The notes below the pieces were generated by a model. That model searched no databases. It had not been told where the DNA came from and saw nothing but the letters and a program-made list of their open reading frames with translations. From Beijerinckiaceae bacterium (GTDB lineage: Bacteria > Pseudomonadota > Alphaproteobacteria > Rhizobiales > Beijerinckiaceae): a stretch of 50,588 nucleotides of DNA. Of the stretch, positions 33,767 through 43,155 are shown one piece after another. Made by a program: the position numbers and the translations under genes. Positions within the stretch are counted from its first letter, which is position 1. Each line of letters opens with the position of its first letter. Location of the stretch: the NCBI GenBank assembly GCA_025459195.1, contig JALORF010000010.1, positions 1-50,588 of the forward strand, read 5' to 3'.

Positions 33767-35269
33767 TCAGGCCTTGCGACCCGCCAGCTTCATGACCACG
33801 GGCGCGAGCACGCAGGCGATGGAAATCGCCAGCAGCAGGGCCGTCACCGGCCTTTCCCACAGGAAGGCGAACGAGCCGTCATTGACCAGCAGCGCCCGGC
33901 GCAGGTTCTCCTCCAGCAGCTTGCCGAGCACGAAGCCGAGCAGCAGCGGGGCCATCGGATAATCGAGCAGCCTCAGCCCGATGCAGACCACGCACAGCCC
34001 GATCATCAGCCACAGGTCGAAGGTGTTGAACGAGACGAGGAAGACGCCGACCAGGCAGAAGAAGGCGATCAGCGGCGACAGGATCTGTTCCGGAATGGCC
34101 AGCGTCCGCGCAATGTAGGGGATCAGCGGCAGGTTGATCACGAGAAGGATCAGGTTGCCCAGATACATCGAAACGACCACGGTCCAGAACATCGCCGACT
34201 GGTCGACATAGAGCCTGGGGCCGGGTTGCACGCCCAGCGCCACCAGCGCGCCGAGGATCACCGCCGTGGTGCCGGAGCCCGGAATGCCGAGCGTCAGCAG
34301 CGGCACATAGGCCCCGCCGGCAGCGGCGTTGTTGGCCGTTTCCGGAGCGGTGACACCGCGCCGCGAGCCCTTGCCGAACTCCTCGCGGCGCTTGCCGGTG
34401 GCAAGGTTGCGCTCCACCGCATAGGACATGAAGGCCGCGATCGTCGCGCCCGCGCCAGGCAGAACACCCACGACGAAGCCGAGCACCGACGAGCGCGCCA
34501 TGGTCGGGGCCACCTCGCGGATGTCATCGGCGGTGAGCTTCAGAGAACCGACATCGCCGCGCGCCGCTTTCTTGGCTTCTTCGCTGACCTTTTCATTGCG
34601 CAGGGCGGCGAGAATGGCTTCCGAGAGCGCGAAGGCCGCCATGGCCAGCAGCACGAAGGAGAGCCCGTCAGCAATGTCGCGGATGCCGAACGTGTAGCGC
34701 TCGACGCCATCCGCCACATCGGTGCCAACCGTGGCCAGCATCAGCCCCACCACGGTCATCAGCAGCGCCTTGATCACCCCGCCGCTTTCGGTGAAGGCGG
34801 CCACGGCGGTCAGGCCAAGCACCATCAGCGCGAAGTATTCCGGGGCCTGGAAGGTCAGCGCCCAGCTTGCCAGCGTGGGGGCGGCGAGCATCAGCAGCAG
34901 CGTCGCCACCGTGCCGCCGACGAAGGAGCCCCAGGCGCACAGCGCCAGTGCCCGCCCGGCCTCGCCGCGCTTGGCCATGGGGTAGCCATCGAAGGTCGTG
35001 GGCACGGAACTCGACTCGCCCGGCGCATTGATCAGCACCGAGGCGGTCGAGCCGCCGAACATCGCGCCGTAATAGATCGAGGCCAGCAGCACCATGGCCG
35101 AGGCCGGCTGCATGGTCAGCACCACCGGGATCAGCAGTGACACCGCGGTCACCGGCCCGAGCCCCGGCATCATGCCGATGAAGGTGCCGAGGATGCAGCC
35201 CATCATCAGAAGCCCGATGTTCATCGGGGTCATCAGGCCATAAAGGCCGGTGAGCAAGCCTTCGATCAT
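33767..35269 (-). CDS. tctA: Tripartite tricarboxylate transporter, large permease TctA
   Basis: TctA is the large membrane subunit of a TTT-type secondary transporter that takes up citrate or other carboxylates using a periplasmic receptor. The 500-residue protein has about twelve helices and the conserved glycine-rich signatures GMMPGLGPVTAVSLLIPVV near the start, and GFVVGVLPGAGATIAAFMSY and LLTLGIPGSGTTAVILGAL in the middle. Its ATG overlaps the end of tctB by 4 bp, so the pair is translationally coupled. It is the last gene of the tctCBA operon. The substrate is unknown. Confidence 0.96.
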   Translation of the reverse strand: MIEGLLTGLYGLMTPMNIGLLMMGCILGTFIGMMPGLGPVTAVSLLIPVVLTMQPASAMVLLASIYYGAMFGGSTASVLINAPGESSSVPTTFDGYPMAKRGEAGRALALCAWGSFVGGTVATLLLMLAAPTLASWALTFQAPEYFALMVLGLTAVAAFTESGGVIKALLMTVVGLMLATVGTDVADGVERYTFGIRDIADGLSFVLLAMAAFALSEAILAALRNEKVSEEAKKAARGDVGSLKLTADDIREVAPTMARSSVLGFVVGVLPGAGATIAAFMSYAVERNLATGKRREEFGKGSRRGVTAPETANNAAAGGAYVPLLTLGIPGSGTTAVILGALVALGVQPGPRLYVDQSAMFWTVVVSMYLGNLILLVINLPLIPYIARTLAIPEQILSPLIAFFCLVGVFLVSFNTFDLWLMIGLCVVCIGLRLLDYPMAPLLLGFVLGKLLEENLRRALLVNDGSFAFLWERPVTALLLAISIACVLAPVVMKLAGRKA

Positions 35270-35727
35270 GACCAGATCCGTTCAAAGACGCCCCAGTCCA
35301 GCTTCACGTCGAGCAGGCTGAACATGACCCAGAAACCGAGCGAGACACCGAGCGCCACCAGCCCCAGCACCAGCGGCCGGCGCTCGCCCAGCGCCCAGAA
35401 GCCGCCCGCAAGGAACAGGGCCGAGGTGACGACGAAACCAAGATGGTTGATCGCCAGCGCATAGAACGCCATCAGCCCGATCAACCCCAGTGCGCGCCCC
35501 CACGAGAACCCGGCGGCACCGACCGGCGCGCCCTCCGGCGGGCGCACCAGCAGCACCAGCGAGAGAGCCATGCCAAGCGGCCCCAGCATCAGCGGGAAGC
35601 TGCGCGCCGAAAACGGGCTGTCATCGGAGGAGGGCGGTGCCTTGATCCCGAAAGCCAGCACGAAATAGCCCAGCGAGAACAGCAGGATCGCCAGCGCCGC
35701 CAGCCGTTCGCCCTGGGTGCGGGTCAT
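35266..35727 (-). CDS. tctB: Tripartite tricarboxylate transporter, small permease TctB
   Basis: This 153-residue protein has four predicted membrane helices, the normal size and form of TctB. The first helix LAALAILLFSLGYFVLAFGI is followed by SARSFPLMLGPLGMALSLVL, the conserved part. The final helices carry HLGFVVTSALFLAGGFWALG. It sits between tctC and tctA and overlaps tctA by 4 bp. A 170-bp gap with three tandem hairpin-forming repeats separates it from tctC upstream. Confidence 0.92.
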   Translation of the reverse strand: MTRTQGERLAALAILLFSLGYFVLAFGIKAPPSSDDSPFSARSFPLMLGPLGMALSLVLLVRPPEGAPVGAAGFSWGRALGLIGLMAFYALAINHLGFVVTSALFLAGGFWALGERRPLVLGLVALGVSLGFWVMFSLLDVKLDWGVFERIWS

Positions 35728-35730
35728 GCT

Positions 35731-35850
35731 CCACCCCCGCTCAAGGAGCGCGGAGCGCGGTAGCGTTCACCCCCGCTCAAGGAGCGCGAAGCGCGATAGC
35801 GGGAGCCTTCACCCCCGCTGAAGGAGCGCGAAGCGCGGTAGCGGGAGCAT
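35731..35850. repeat. Three tandem hairpin-forming repeats between tctC and tctB
   Basis: Units start at about 35731, 35767 and 35809. Units two and three are 42 bp each and nearly identical, and the first is shorter by 5 bp. Each has an outer dyad CCCGCT/AGCGGG and an inner GCGC-TTC-GCGC hairpin, so the transcript of the minus-strand operon would fold into three stem-loops. Confidence 0.88.
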
Positions 35851-35897
35851 TCACCCTCTTTCTCAGGCATTGCACGCCTCCGGCGCCGGCGGGCGCG

Positions 35898-36902
35898 TCA
35901 GGCCTGGATGAACCCGAGTTCGATGAGCATGCCGCGGATGTCCTTCTCGTGCTGCACGAAGAAGTCCTGTGCCGGCTGGCCGCGCTTGAAGAACATGTTC
36001 CAGCCATTGCGCGCCCGGACCTCTTCCCAGGCGGGTGTCTTGATCAGCTTCTCCAGCAGATCGGCAAAGGCGGCCACGCGCGCCGGTGGCGTGCCCGGTG
36101 CCATGAACAGGGCGCGCACATTGGCCAGCGTCGCGCCCGGCACGCCGGCTTCCGCCAGCGTCGGCACGGATGGCACGTCGGCCGAGCGCTTCTCGTCCAT
36201 GATGGCGAGCATCCTGAGCTGGTTGCCCCGGATCTGCGTCAGCGCTTCGGAGAACGGCATCACGATGCACTGCACCTCGTTGCCGAGCAGTCCTGCCATG
36301 GCCTTGCCGCCACCGTCATAGGCGACATACTGCATGGCCTTGGCGTCGATGCCGGCCTGCTTGAGGTAAAGCGCGGCCGCGCAATGGTCGATGCCGCCGC
36401 GCGGGCTGCCGCCGCCGAAACGCACGGCACGCGGATTGGTCTTCAGCGCCGCCGTCAGCGCCTTGATGTCGGCATGGGGTGAGGCAGGATTGACGAGAAT
36501 GCCGAAGATCTCGGCTGTCACCGTGCCGACCAGCGTCACATCGCGGAAGGTCTGCTGGAACTCGCGGCTCAGCGAGCGGATCACGATCGAGGTGCCGTTG
36601 ACCATCAACGTGTTCTGCTGGCGCGCGGCCGTCTCGATCAGATGCGCGATGGCGACCGAGCCGCCGCCACCGGTGCGGTTCTCGACCGCGACGTTGGCGA
36701 TCAGCCCTGACTTCTGCAAGGCTTCCTGGATGCCGCGCGCGGTCTGGTCGAAGCCGCCGCCAACGCCGAAGCCGACGAGAAGCTGCACCCGGTCGATCAC
36801 CTCGGCCGCCTGGCTGAACGCTGGCAGCATTGCTCCGGCAGCGAGGGCGGAGACGCCGGCAAGGGCCTGGCGACGGGTGAGCGTGGTCTTGTCAGAGATC
36901 AT
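35898..36902 (-). CDS. tctC: Tripartite tricarboxylate transporter receptor TctC
   Basis: TctC is the periplasmic receptor that delivers carboxylates to TctAB. The 334-residue precursor has an N-terminus TLTRRQALAGVSALAAGAML with a twin arginine, which may use Tat or Sec. The mature protein shows the family features VQLLVGFGVGGGFDQTARGI, VENRTGGGGSVAIAHL and FGGGSPRGGIDHCAAALYL, with ligand loops around NPRAVRFGGGSPRG. A CAGGA stands 7 bp before the ATG. It is the first gene of the operon. Receptors of this family are often numerous and their ligand cannot be predicted. Confidence 0.94.
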   Translation of the reverse strand: MISDKTTLTRRQALAGVSALAAGAMLPAFSQAAEVIDRVQLLVGFGVGGGFDQTARGIQEALQKSGLIANVAVENRTGGGGSVAIAHLIETAARQQNTLMVNGTSIVIRSLSREFQQTFRDVTLVGTVTAEIFGILVNPASPHADIKALTAALKTNPRAVRFGGGSPRGGIDHCAAALYLKQAGIDAKAMQYVAYDGGGKAMAGLLGNEVQCIVMPFSEALTQIRGNQLRMLAIMDEKRSADVPSVPTLAEAGVPGATLANVRALFMAPGTPPARVAAFADLLEKLIKTPAWEEVRARNGWNMFFKRGQPAQDFFVQHEKDIRGMLIELGFIQA

Positions 36903-37233
36903 GTTGGTTCCTGCCCTGATTGGTCGCGCGGTTTGTTCCGCACGTCGTGCCTTGGCGTGAGCATAACGCCTTTGTGTCCCGCTTCAACGACGATGATGTG
37001 TCTGCGCGCTCCCCGCCTGTTGTCATCCCGGCGCAAGGCCGGGATGACGTCGTGGGTATGACGGGGCGCACGCCGTGCATCCGACGAGAGCATGGATGGC
37101 AAGCCGGCGCGAACCGCGCTGCCCATGCGCTCGAACATTGCCGGATGGGCAAAACGGCGCTAAGGCGTCGTCTCAAGGCAGGTCCGGGGCGAAAGATGGC
37201 TGTGGGCCTGCACCGTGTTGAGGAGTGACGACC
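36903..37233. other. Divergent region between tctC and the DAHP synthase gene
   Basis: These 331 bp hold the promoters of both genes. Besides a palindrome at 37022-37048 I see no reading frame or other repeat. A stretch around 36958-36985 (AACGCCTTTGTGTCC) loosely resembles GACGCCTTTGTTCGC at 23711-23725, which may be chance. Confidence 0.5.
37022..37048. repeat. Dispersed extragenic palindrome
   Basis: GTCATCCCGGCGCAAGG is followed by CCGGGATGAC, a near-perfect palindrome of the same family as the copies at 18.2 and 40.3 kb. Confidence 0.75.
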
Positions 37234-38619
37234 ATGGCAGAGCGCTGGACACCCGATAGCTGGAGGCAGAAGCCGGTCCAGCAGGTTCCGCAATATCCCG
37301 ATGCAGCCGAACTGGCCAATGTCGAGAAGACCTTGTCAGGATTTCCGCCGCTGGTTTTTGCCGGCGAGGCGCGCAAGCTCAAGCGGGCGCTCGGCAAGGT
37401 TGCGGCGGGTGAAGCCTTCCTGTTGCAGGGCGGCGATTGTGCGGAGAGCTTCGAGGAGCATTCCGCCGACAACATCCGCGATTTCTTCCGCCTGTTCCTG
37501 CAGATGGCGGTGGTGCTGACCTTTGCCGGCTCGTCCCCGGTGGTCAAGGTCGGCCGCGTTGCAGGCCAGTTCGCCAAGCCGCGCTCGGCCAACACCGAGA
37601 CGATCAACGGCGTCGAGTTGCCGAGCTACCGCGGCGACATCATCAACGACATCGCCTTCACGCCCGAAGCCCGCATCCCGGACCCGCGCCGCCAGTTGAT
37701 GGCTTACCGGCAATCCGCTGCGACGCTCAACCTGCTGCGCGCCTTCGCCACTGGCGGCTATGCCAACCTCGACAATGCCCATCGCTGGATGCTGGGCTTC
37801 GTGTCGGGCTCGAACCAGAGCGGGCGATACCGTGAGTTGGCCGAACGCATCACCGAAACCCTCGACTTCATGCGCGCCATCGGCATCGATCCCGAGCGGC
37901 ATCCGGAAACCCGCACCACGGAATTCTACACCAGCCACGAGGCGCTGTTGCTCGGCTACGAGCAGGCCATGACCCGCGTCGATTCCACCACGGGCGACTG
38001 GTATGACACCTCCGGCCACATGATCTGGATCGGCGACCGCACCCGCCAGCATGATCACGCGCACCTGGAGTTCTGCCGCGGCATCCGCAACCCGATCGGG
38101 CTGAAATGCGGCCCCTCGATGAAGCCGGATGACCTGATCCGCCTGATCGACATCCTCAACCCGACCAACGAGACGGGCCGGCTGACCCTGATCACCCGCT
38201 TCGGGGCCGACAAGGTGTTTGACCACCTGCCGGCGCTGGTCCGCGCCGTCAAGCGCGACGGCCGCGAGGTGCTGTGGTCATGCGATCCGATGCACGGCAA
38301 CACCATCAAGGCCTCGTCCGGCTACAAGACAAGGCCGTTCGACATGATCCTGAGCGAGGTCAAGGCCTTCTTTGCGGTCCACAATGCCGAAGGCACCCAT
38401 GCCGGCGGCATCCATCTCGAAATGACCGGCAAGAACGTCACCGAATGCACCGGCGGCGCGCGTTCGATCTCGGACATCGACCTGTCGGACCGTTACCACA
38501 CCGCTTGCGATCCGCGCCTCAACGCCGAGCAGGCGCTGGAAATGGCCTTCCTGGTGGCCGAACTGATCAAGAAGGAACGTCAGGCCAAGGGCCGGCCCGA
38601 GGTTGAAGCGGCGGAGTGA
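37234..38619 (+). CDS. 3-Deoxy-7-phosphoheptulonate synthase, class II
   Basis: This 461-residue enzyme condenses phosphoenolpyruvate and erythrose-4-phosphate, the entry step to aromatic amino acids. It is the plant-type class II form. Visible marks are [14 protein letters not shown], the [15 protein letters not shown] region, the metal-site [16 protein letters not shown] and [46 protein letters not shown] and [18 protein letters not shown]. The last part, [15 protein letters not shown], is also diagnostic. GAGGAG lies 8 bp before ATG 37234; a GTG nine bases earlier is in frame but too close to the ribosome site. It is a single-gene unit followed by two palindromes. Confidence 0.96.
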   Translation: MAERWTPDSWRQKPVQQVPQYPDAAELANVEKTLSGFPPLVFAGEARKLKRALGKVAAGEAFLLQGGDCAESFEEHSADNIRDFFRLFLQMAVVLTFAGSSPVVKVGRVAGQFAKPRSANTETINGVELPSYRGDIINDIAFTPEARIPDPRRQLMAYRQSAATLNLLRAFATGGYANLDNAHRWMLGFVSGSNQSGRYRELAERITETLDFMRAIGIDPERHPETRTTEFYTSHEALLLGYEQAMTRVDSTTGDWYDTSGHMIWIGDRTRQHDHAHLEFCRGIRNPIGLKCGPSMKPDDLIRLIDILNPTNETGRLTLITRFGADKVFDHLPALVRAVKRDGREVLWSCDPMHGNTIKASSGYKTRPFDMILSEVKAFFAVHNAEGTHAGGIHLEMTGKNVTECTGGARSISDIDLSDRYHTACDPRLNAEQALEMAFLVAELIKKERQAKGRPEVEAAE

Positions 38620-38650
38620 GGCCTGCCTTGTCCGTGTTGAACATCGCCCT

Positions 38651-38746
38651 GTCATCCCGGCCTTGAGCCGGGATCGGAATGGGCGCTCCTGCTGCCGGGC
38701 AAACGGGTGATGGCCCATCGTGGTCCCGGGTCAAGCCCGGGATGAC
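38651..38746. repeat. Dispersed extragenic palindromes, two copies
   Basis: Copy one, 38651-38675, is GTCATCCCGGCCTTGAG with CCGGGATC. Copy two, 38722-38746, is GGTCCCGGGTCAAGC with CCGGGATGAC. They are an inverted pair between two convergent genes, the DAHP synthase and an outer membrane protein, and could act as the transcript ends. Confidence 0.75.
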
Positions 38747-38799
38747 GAGGGTTGAGAGAAGTCCGCTGAGGCAGGCAAAGCGCGGTCTGATGCCGGATC

Positions 38800-39654
38800 T
38801 CAGAACTTCACGCCGGCGCCGACGCGGCCCTGGTTGACGTCGATGACCACGCCGCCCTGGGCCGAAACGCGGGTGAAGAGATATTCGCCGCGCACGATCA
38901 GGCCGCCCAGCATCGCCTCGACACCGCCACCCACCGTGAAACCAGCCATGAAGGCGTTCTTGCGGCTGCTGCTGAGTGTGCCGGAGTTGACGTTGAACGG
39001 CGGCAGGGCGGGAGCACCGAGCGGGTCGGCATCGACACCGCTGTGGTTGACGATGGCAGTATTGTTGACCGTGCCGTAGCCGAGCGCCAGACCACCGGTC
39101 ATGTAAGGCATGATGTTGCCCATGGCGTAGCCGGTGCGCAGGCGCATGGTCACAAGGTCATTGAGCTTCGCCGTCGTGCCGCCCGAGAGCGTGACGCTCT
39201 CGATATAGCCGGTGCTGGTGGCGAAGGAGCGCCCGATCGAATTGGTGCTCGAACCGCCCTTGCCGAAGCGCATGTAGTCCACTTCGAAGCCGATGACGGC
39301 CTCGCCGAACTGCATGTTGTAGCCGAGGAAGGCCCCGAAATTGATGCCGCGCGTGCTGAACTGGCTGGGCTGGAGCAGGCGCGAGGCCGCGAATTGCGCC
39401 TCGACAGCCGTGCTGCGCAAGGCTCCGTCACGCGCCAGATCGGCCGCGCCGGTGCGCGGATCGAAGATCACGGAACTGTAGCCGGCCAACCCGCCCATGT
39501 AGAAGCCATCCCACTGCGTCGGCTCCTCCTGGATCATCGGCGGCGGCGGCAGCGATGGCGATGACGTTCCGCGCAGCACCGGATAATCGGCGGCGGCGGC
39601 GGGAAGGCTGGCAGCGAGGCCAAGGGCCGCGACAGCAACAAGGCGAATACGCAT
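38800..39654 (-). CDS. Outer membrane beta-barrel protein, Omp25/RopB type
   Basis: This 284-residue secreted protein begins with a signal peptide (MRIRLVAVAALGLAASLPAAAA) and a short proline-rich segment, followed by WDGFYMGGLAGYSSV, the usual first strand of Omp25/RopB barrel proteins. Repeated elements such as FGAFLGYNMQFGEAVIGFEV and VTMRLRTGYAMGNIMPYMTG and the final phenylalanine (GRVGAGVKF) fit an eight-stranded barrel. The terminal F is needed for insertion by BamA. It is probably a structural surface protein. The first ATG of the longer frame, 18 bp upstream, is less likely because it precedes the signal. Confidence 0.9.
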   Translation of the reverse strand: MRIRLVAVAALGLAASLPAAAADYPVLRGTSSPSLPPPPMIQEEPTQWDGFYMGGLAGYSSVIFDPRTGAADLARDGALRSTAVEAQFAASRLLQPSQFSTRGINFGAFLGYNMQFGEAVIGFEVDYMRFGKGGSSTNSIGRSFATSTGYIESVTLSGGTTAKLNDLVTMRLRTGYAMGNIMPYMTGGLALGYGTVNNTAIVNHSGVDADPLGAPALPPFNVNSGTLSSSRKNAFMAGFTVGGGVEAMLGGLIVRGEYLFTRVSAQGGVVIDVNQGRVGAGVKF

Positions 39655-39864
39655 CGGACATGCTCCACTCAAATCAGCCCAGTGAGCCGATGGAGCATTT
39701 ATCCTCCGGTAACCCTAATGCCGGGTAAACGTAAGGCTAACAAAGGGTTAACCATGTCGCTTTCCGCCACATCCCGGCCATGATGTGTTCAGGGATCATA
39801 CAGATTTTTTGCCCTACCCTGTTCAGTGATTGGTCACCAAACCGTCCTCACCGGAGTTTGCGTT

Positions 39865-40251
39865 ATGGCTCACCGCCGTTGCACTGCCCGCCTGTCCGGC
39901 ATCACCCTTGTGTCCGTCGCCGCGCTGTCGGCCGGCCTCGTCATGCTGCCCTCCGCGGCTGAGGCCGATTGGCGCTACCGCCGCCATCATGATGGCGGCG
40001 CGGTCGCAGCCGGCCTGATCGGCGGCCTTGCGCTCGGCGCGATTGCCGGCAGCGCCATCGCCGCCTCGCGGCCTGCCTATGGCTATGAGGCCCTGCCGCC
40101 GCCACCACCGCGCTATCACCCGGCCCCGGTCTACTATGCGCCGCCCCGCGTGGTTTACGAGGAGCAGCCGGTGTTCTGCGAGTGGCGTCGCCAGAAGGTC
40201 TGGATCGACAGCTATACCTATCAGGTGCGCCGCGTCCGCGTCTGCAACTGA
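39865..40251 (+). CDS. Small secreted protein with glycine-alanine segment and C-terminal cysteines
   Basis: This is a 128-residue precursor with signal peptide (SGITLVSVAALSAGLVMLPS up to AEA). A hydrophobic glycine-alanine segment (AGLIGGLALGAIAGSAIAA) follows, typical of glycine-zipper-type envelope proteins, then a proline-tyrosine stretch (LPPPPPRYHPAPVYYAPP) and a C-terminus with two cysteines (PVFCEWRRQKVWIDSYTY and RRVRVCN). Proteins of this form are common in Hyphomicrobiales with no known function. GGAG lies before the ATG at 39865. It is divergent from the Omp gene with 210 bp between starts. Confidence 0.82.
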   Translation: MAHRRCTARLSGITLVSVAALSAGLVMLPSAAEADWRYRRHHDGGAVAAGLIGGLALGAIAGSAIAASRPAYGYEALPPPPPRYHPAPVYYAPPRVVYEEQPVFCEWRRQKVWIDSYTYQVRRVRVCN

Positions 40252-40277
40252 CCGTTTGACGGCCCCAGACTAGCGCT

Positions 40278-40373
40278 GTCATCCCGGCCCTGAGCCGGGA
40301 TCACCAAGTGTGCTCGTCGAATGGTCAAGGTGCGGCAGTATCCCTTCCGATCCCGGCTCAAGGCCGGGATGAG
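40278..40373. repeat. Dispersed extragenic palindromes, two copies
   Basis: Copy one, 40278-40303, is GTCATCCCGGCCCTGAG with CCGGGATCA. Copy two, 40349-40373, is GATCCCGGCTCAAGG with CCGGGATGAG. They form an inverted pair between the secreted protein gene and nadE, with a spacing close to that of the pair at 38.7 kb. Confidence 0.75.
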
Positions 40374-40443
40374 GGCGCTCAATGGGGGCCACATTGCTGG
40401 CAGCCCCGTTGCCCGTTGCGGCGGCGGGCGCTAAACCGGGGGC

Positions 40444-42207
40444 ATGACCTCACGTCCACATTCCTCGCTCCCCCGCACCGCGCCCTTGCGCATCGCGCTG
40501 GCCCAGCTCAACCCCGTGGTCGGCGACCCTGCCGGCAATGCTGCCAAGGCGCGGGCCGCCCGCGCTGAAGCAGCCGCACGCGGCGCCGATGTGGTGATGC
40601 TGCCCGAACTGTTCCTCTCGGCCTATCCGCCGGAGGATCTGGTGCTCAAGCCGGCCTTTCAGGATGCCTGCCGCAAGGCCTGCGACGACCTCGCCGCCGA
40701 GACGGCCGATGGCGGGCCTGCCATCCTCATCGGCCTGCCATGGCTGGAGGCCGGCAAGCTCTACAATGCCTATGCCGTGCTCGATGAGGGCAGGGTGCAG
40801 GCGGTGCGCTTCAAGGTTGATCTGCCGAATTATGGCGTGTTCGATGAAAAGCGCGTGTTCGAGCCCGGCCCGCTGCCCGGTCCGGTCACAGTGCGCGGCG
40901 TGCGCATCGGCTTGCCTGTCTGCGAGGACATCTGGGAGCCGGATGTGGTCGAATGCCTGTCCGAAACGGGGGCCGAAATCCTGCTGGCACCCAACGGCTC
41001 GCCCTACCGGCGCGGTGTGCGCGACGAGCGCATGGCCGTGGCGGTGCCGCGCGTGGTCGAGAGCCGCCTGCCCATGGCCTATCTCAACCAGGTTGGTGGC
41101 CAGGACGAACTGGTCTTTGACGGGGCCTCGTTCGTGCTCAATGCCGATGCGGCGCTGGCGGTGCAACTGCCGGCCTTCCGCGAGGCGGTCGTGATCACCG
41201 AATGGCGGCGCGAGCCGTCAGGCTGGGTCTGCGTCCCCGGCACACGGGCGCTGAACGAGGAAGGCGAGCAGGCCGATTATGCCGCCTGCACGCTCGGCCT
41301 CAAGGACTATGTGGAGAAGAACGGCTTCAAGGGCGTGGTGCTCGGCCTGTCGGGCGGTATCGATTCGGCCATCTGCGCGGCCATGGCCGTCGATGCGCTG
41401 GGCCCCGCGCGCGTGCGCTGCCTGATGATGCCCTACCGTTATACCTCCCAGGACAGCCTTGCTGATGCCTTTGCCTGCGCCACGGCGCTCGGCGTCAGCT
41501 ATGAGATCGTGCCGATCGAGCCTGTCGTGGCCGGCTTTGAGGCGGCGCTCGCGCCCCTGTTCGCCGGTCTCCAGCCCGACATCACCGAGGAAAACCTGCA
41601 AAGCCGGGCGCGCGGCACCATCCTCATGTCGGTGTCCAACAAGTTCGGCCCGATGGTCATCACCACCGGCAACAAGTCGGAGATGTCGGTCGGCTACTGC
41701 ACGCTCTATGGCGACATGAACGGCGGCTTCAACCCGATCAAGGACCTCTACAAGATGGAGGTCTACCGGCTCAGCGCCCTGCGCAACCGCTGGAAGCCGG
41801 AGGGCGCGCTGGGCCCCGATGGCGTGGTCATTCCGCCCAACATCATCACCAAGGCCCCCACCGCCGAGTTGCGCGAGAACCAGACCGACCAGGACTCGCT
41901 GCCGCCCTATGAGGTGCTCGACGATATCCTGCACGGCCTCGTCGAAAGCGAGATGCGCGTGGCCGACATCGTGGCGCGCGGCCATGCGCTGGAAACCGTG
42001 AAGAAGGTCGAGCGGCTGCTCTATCTGGCCGAATACAAGCGCCGGCAGGCCGCACCGGGCGTCAAGGTCACCAAGCGGTCCTTCGGCCGCGACCGGCGCT
42101 ATCCGATCGTCAACCGCTTCCGTGATCCGGGCGGGGGGCCCTATCAGCCCGCAGCCAACGGGCCGGCCCCGCAAGGTGCGGCGCGGCTCGATGTCGTGGA
42201 TTTCTGA
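40444..42207 (+). CDS. nadE: Glutamine-dependent NAD+ synthetase
   Basis: This 587-residue enzyme makes NAD+ from deamido-NAD+ with ammonia released from glutamine. Residues 1-270 are a nitrilase-type glutaminase with the triad Glu55 (MLPELFLSAYPPEDL), Lys124 (VRFKVDLPNYGVFDE) and Cys160 (LPVCEDIWEPDVVE). The synthetase half begins with LGLKDYVEKNGF and the ATP loop LSGGIDSAICAAMAV (Ser303-Ser308), then TSQDSLADAFACA and TTGNKSEMSVGYCTLYGDM. The normal length, without insertions, points to the channelled two-domain enzyme. The stop TGA is followed directly by the ATG of the next gene, so they are co-transcribed. GGGGG stands before the start. Confidence 0.97.
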   Translation: MTSRPHSSLPRTAPLRIALAQLNPVVGDPAGNAAKARAARAEAAARGADVVMLPELFLSAYPPEDLVLKPAFQDACRKACDDLAAETADGGPAILIGLPWLEAGKLYNAYAVLDEGRVQAVRFKVDLPNYGVFDEKRVFEPGPLPGPVTVRGVRIGLPVCEDIWEPDVVECLSETGAEILLAPNGSPYRRGVRDERMAVAVPRVVESRLPMAYLNQVGGQDELVFDGASFVLNADAALAVQLPAFREAVVITEWRREPSGWVCVPGTRALNEEGEQADYAACTLGLKDYVEKNGFKGVVLGLSGGIDSAICAAMAVDALGPARVRCLMMPYRYTSQDSLADAFACATALGVSYEIVPIEPVVAGFEAALAPLFAGLQPDITEENLQSRARGTILMSVSNKFGPMVITTGNKSEMSVGYCTLYGDMNGGFNPIKDLYKMEVYRLSALRNRWKPEGALGPDGVVIPPNIITKAPTAELRENQTDQDSLPPYEVLDDILHGLVESEMRVADIVARGHALETVKKVERLLYLAEYKRRQAAPGVKVTKRSFGRDRRYPIVNRFRDPGGGPYQPAANGPAPQGAARLDVVDF

Positions 42208-43155
42208 ATGAGCGGCGGCCTGCTGGCACTGCTCGACGATGTGGCGGCCATCGCCAAAGTGGCCGCAGCCTCGCTCGATGACGTTGCCGCGCAGGCCTCG
42301 CAGGCCGGGGCCAAGGCCGCCGGCATCGTCATCGATGATGCTGCCGTGACGCCGCGCTATGTCGTTGGCTTCGCGGCGGACCGCGAATTGCCGATCATCG
42401 GCAAGATCGCGCTCGGCTCGCTGCGCAACAAGCTGCTGCTGTTGCTGCCTGGCGCGCTGGCGCTGAGCCTGTTCGCGCCCTGGGCCATCACGCCACTGTT
42501 GATGGCGGGAGGGCTGTTCCTGTGCTTCGAAGGTTATGAGAAGGTCCACAGCCTGTTCGCCAGCCATGGCCATGCGCCAGCCCCGGCAGCGGGCGAGGGC
42601 GCATCCGGCACCGATCCGGGCTCGGTCGAGGAGGCCAAGGTTGCCGGCGCGATCCGCACCGATCTGATCCTGTCGGCCGAGATCATGGCGATCACCCTGG
42701 CCTCGGTGCCGGACCAGTCCTTCCTGATGCAGGCCGTGGTGCTTGCCGTGGTCGGCATCGGCATCACCTTGCTGGTCTATGGTGCCGTAGCGCTGATCGT
42801 GAAGGCCGATGACCTCGGTGTGCTGATGGCGCGCGGCCATCTTGGGCTGACACGCGCGCTTGGGCGCGGGCTCGTCAAGGGCATGCCGGGTCTGCTCAGG
42901 CTGCTCAGCCTTGTCGGCACGGCGGCGATGCTCTGGGTCGGCGGCGGCATCATCCTGCATGGTGCGGCCGGGTTGGGCTGGCCCGCCCCCGAACATGCGC
43001 TGCAAGAGGTCGCGGCGCAGGTCGCTGCCGTGCTCGGGGCAGCCGGGGGCTTCACCGCCTGGCTGGTCAGCGCCATCGCTGCCGGCGTGCTCGGCATCGG
43101 GCTCGGTGCCATGGTGGCGCTGGCGATGAGCGCGATCAGAGGATCGAAGCACTAG
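42208..43155 (+). CDS. DUF808 family membrane protein
   Basis: This 315-residue membrane protein belongs to DUF808 (YedI in E. coli). It begins SGGLLALLDDVAAIAKVAAA and has the segment DDVAAQASQAGAKAAGIVID and VGFAADRELPIIGKIALGSL, both nearly invariant in this family. Five or six helices follow, including LLMAGGLFLCFEGYEKVHSL and RTDLILSAEIMAITLASVP. The function is unknown. The start codon directly follows the nadE stop codon, so the two should be co-translated, yet no link between them is known. Confidence 0.95.
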   Translation: MSGGLLALLDDVAAIAKVAAASLDDVAAQASQAGAKAAGIVIDDAAVTPRYVVGFAADRELPIIGKIALGSLRNKLLLLLPGALALSLFAPWAITPLLMAGGLFLCFEGYEKVHSLFASHGHAPAPAAGEGASGTDPGSVEEAKVAGAIRTDLILSAEIMAITLASVPDQSFLMQAVVLAVVGIGITLLVYGAVALIVKADDLGVLMARGHLGLTRALGRGLVKGMPGLLRLLSLVGTAAMLWVGGGIILHGAAGLGWPAPEHALQEVAAQVAAVLGAAGGFTAWLVSAIAAGVLGIGLGAMVALAMSAIRGSKH

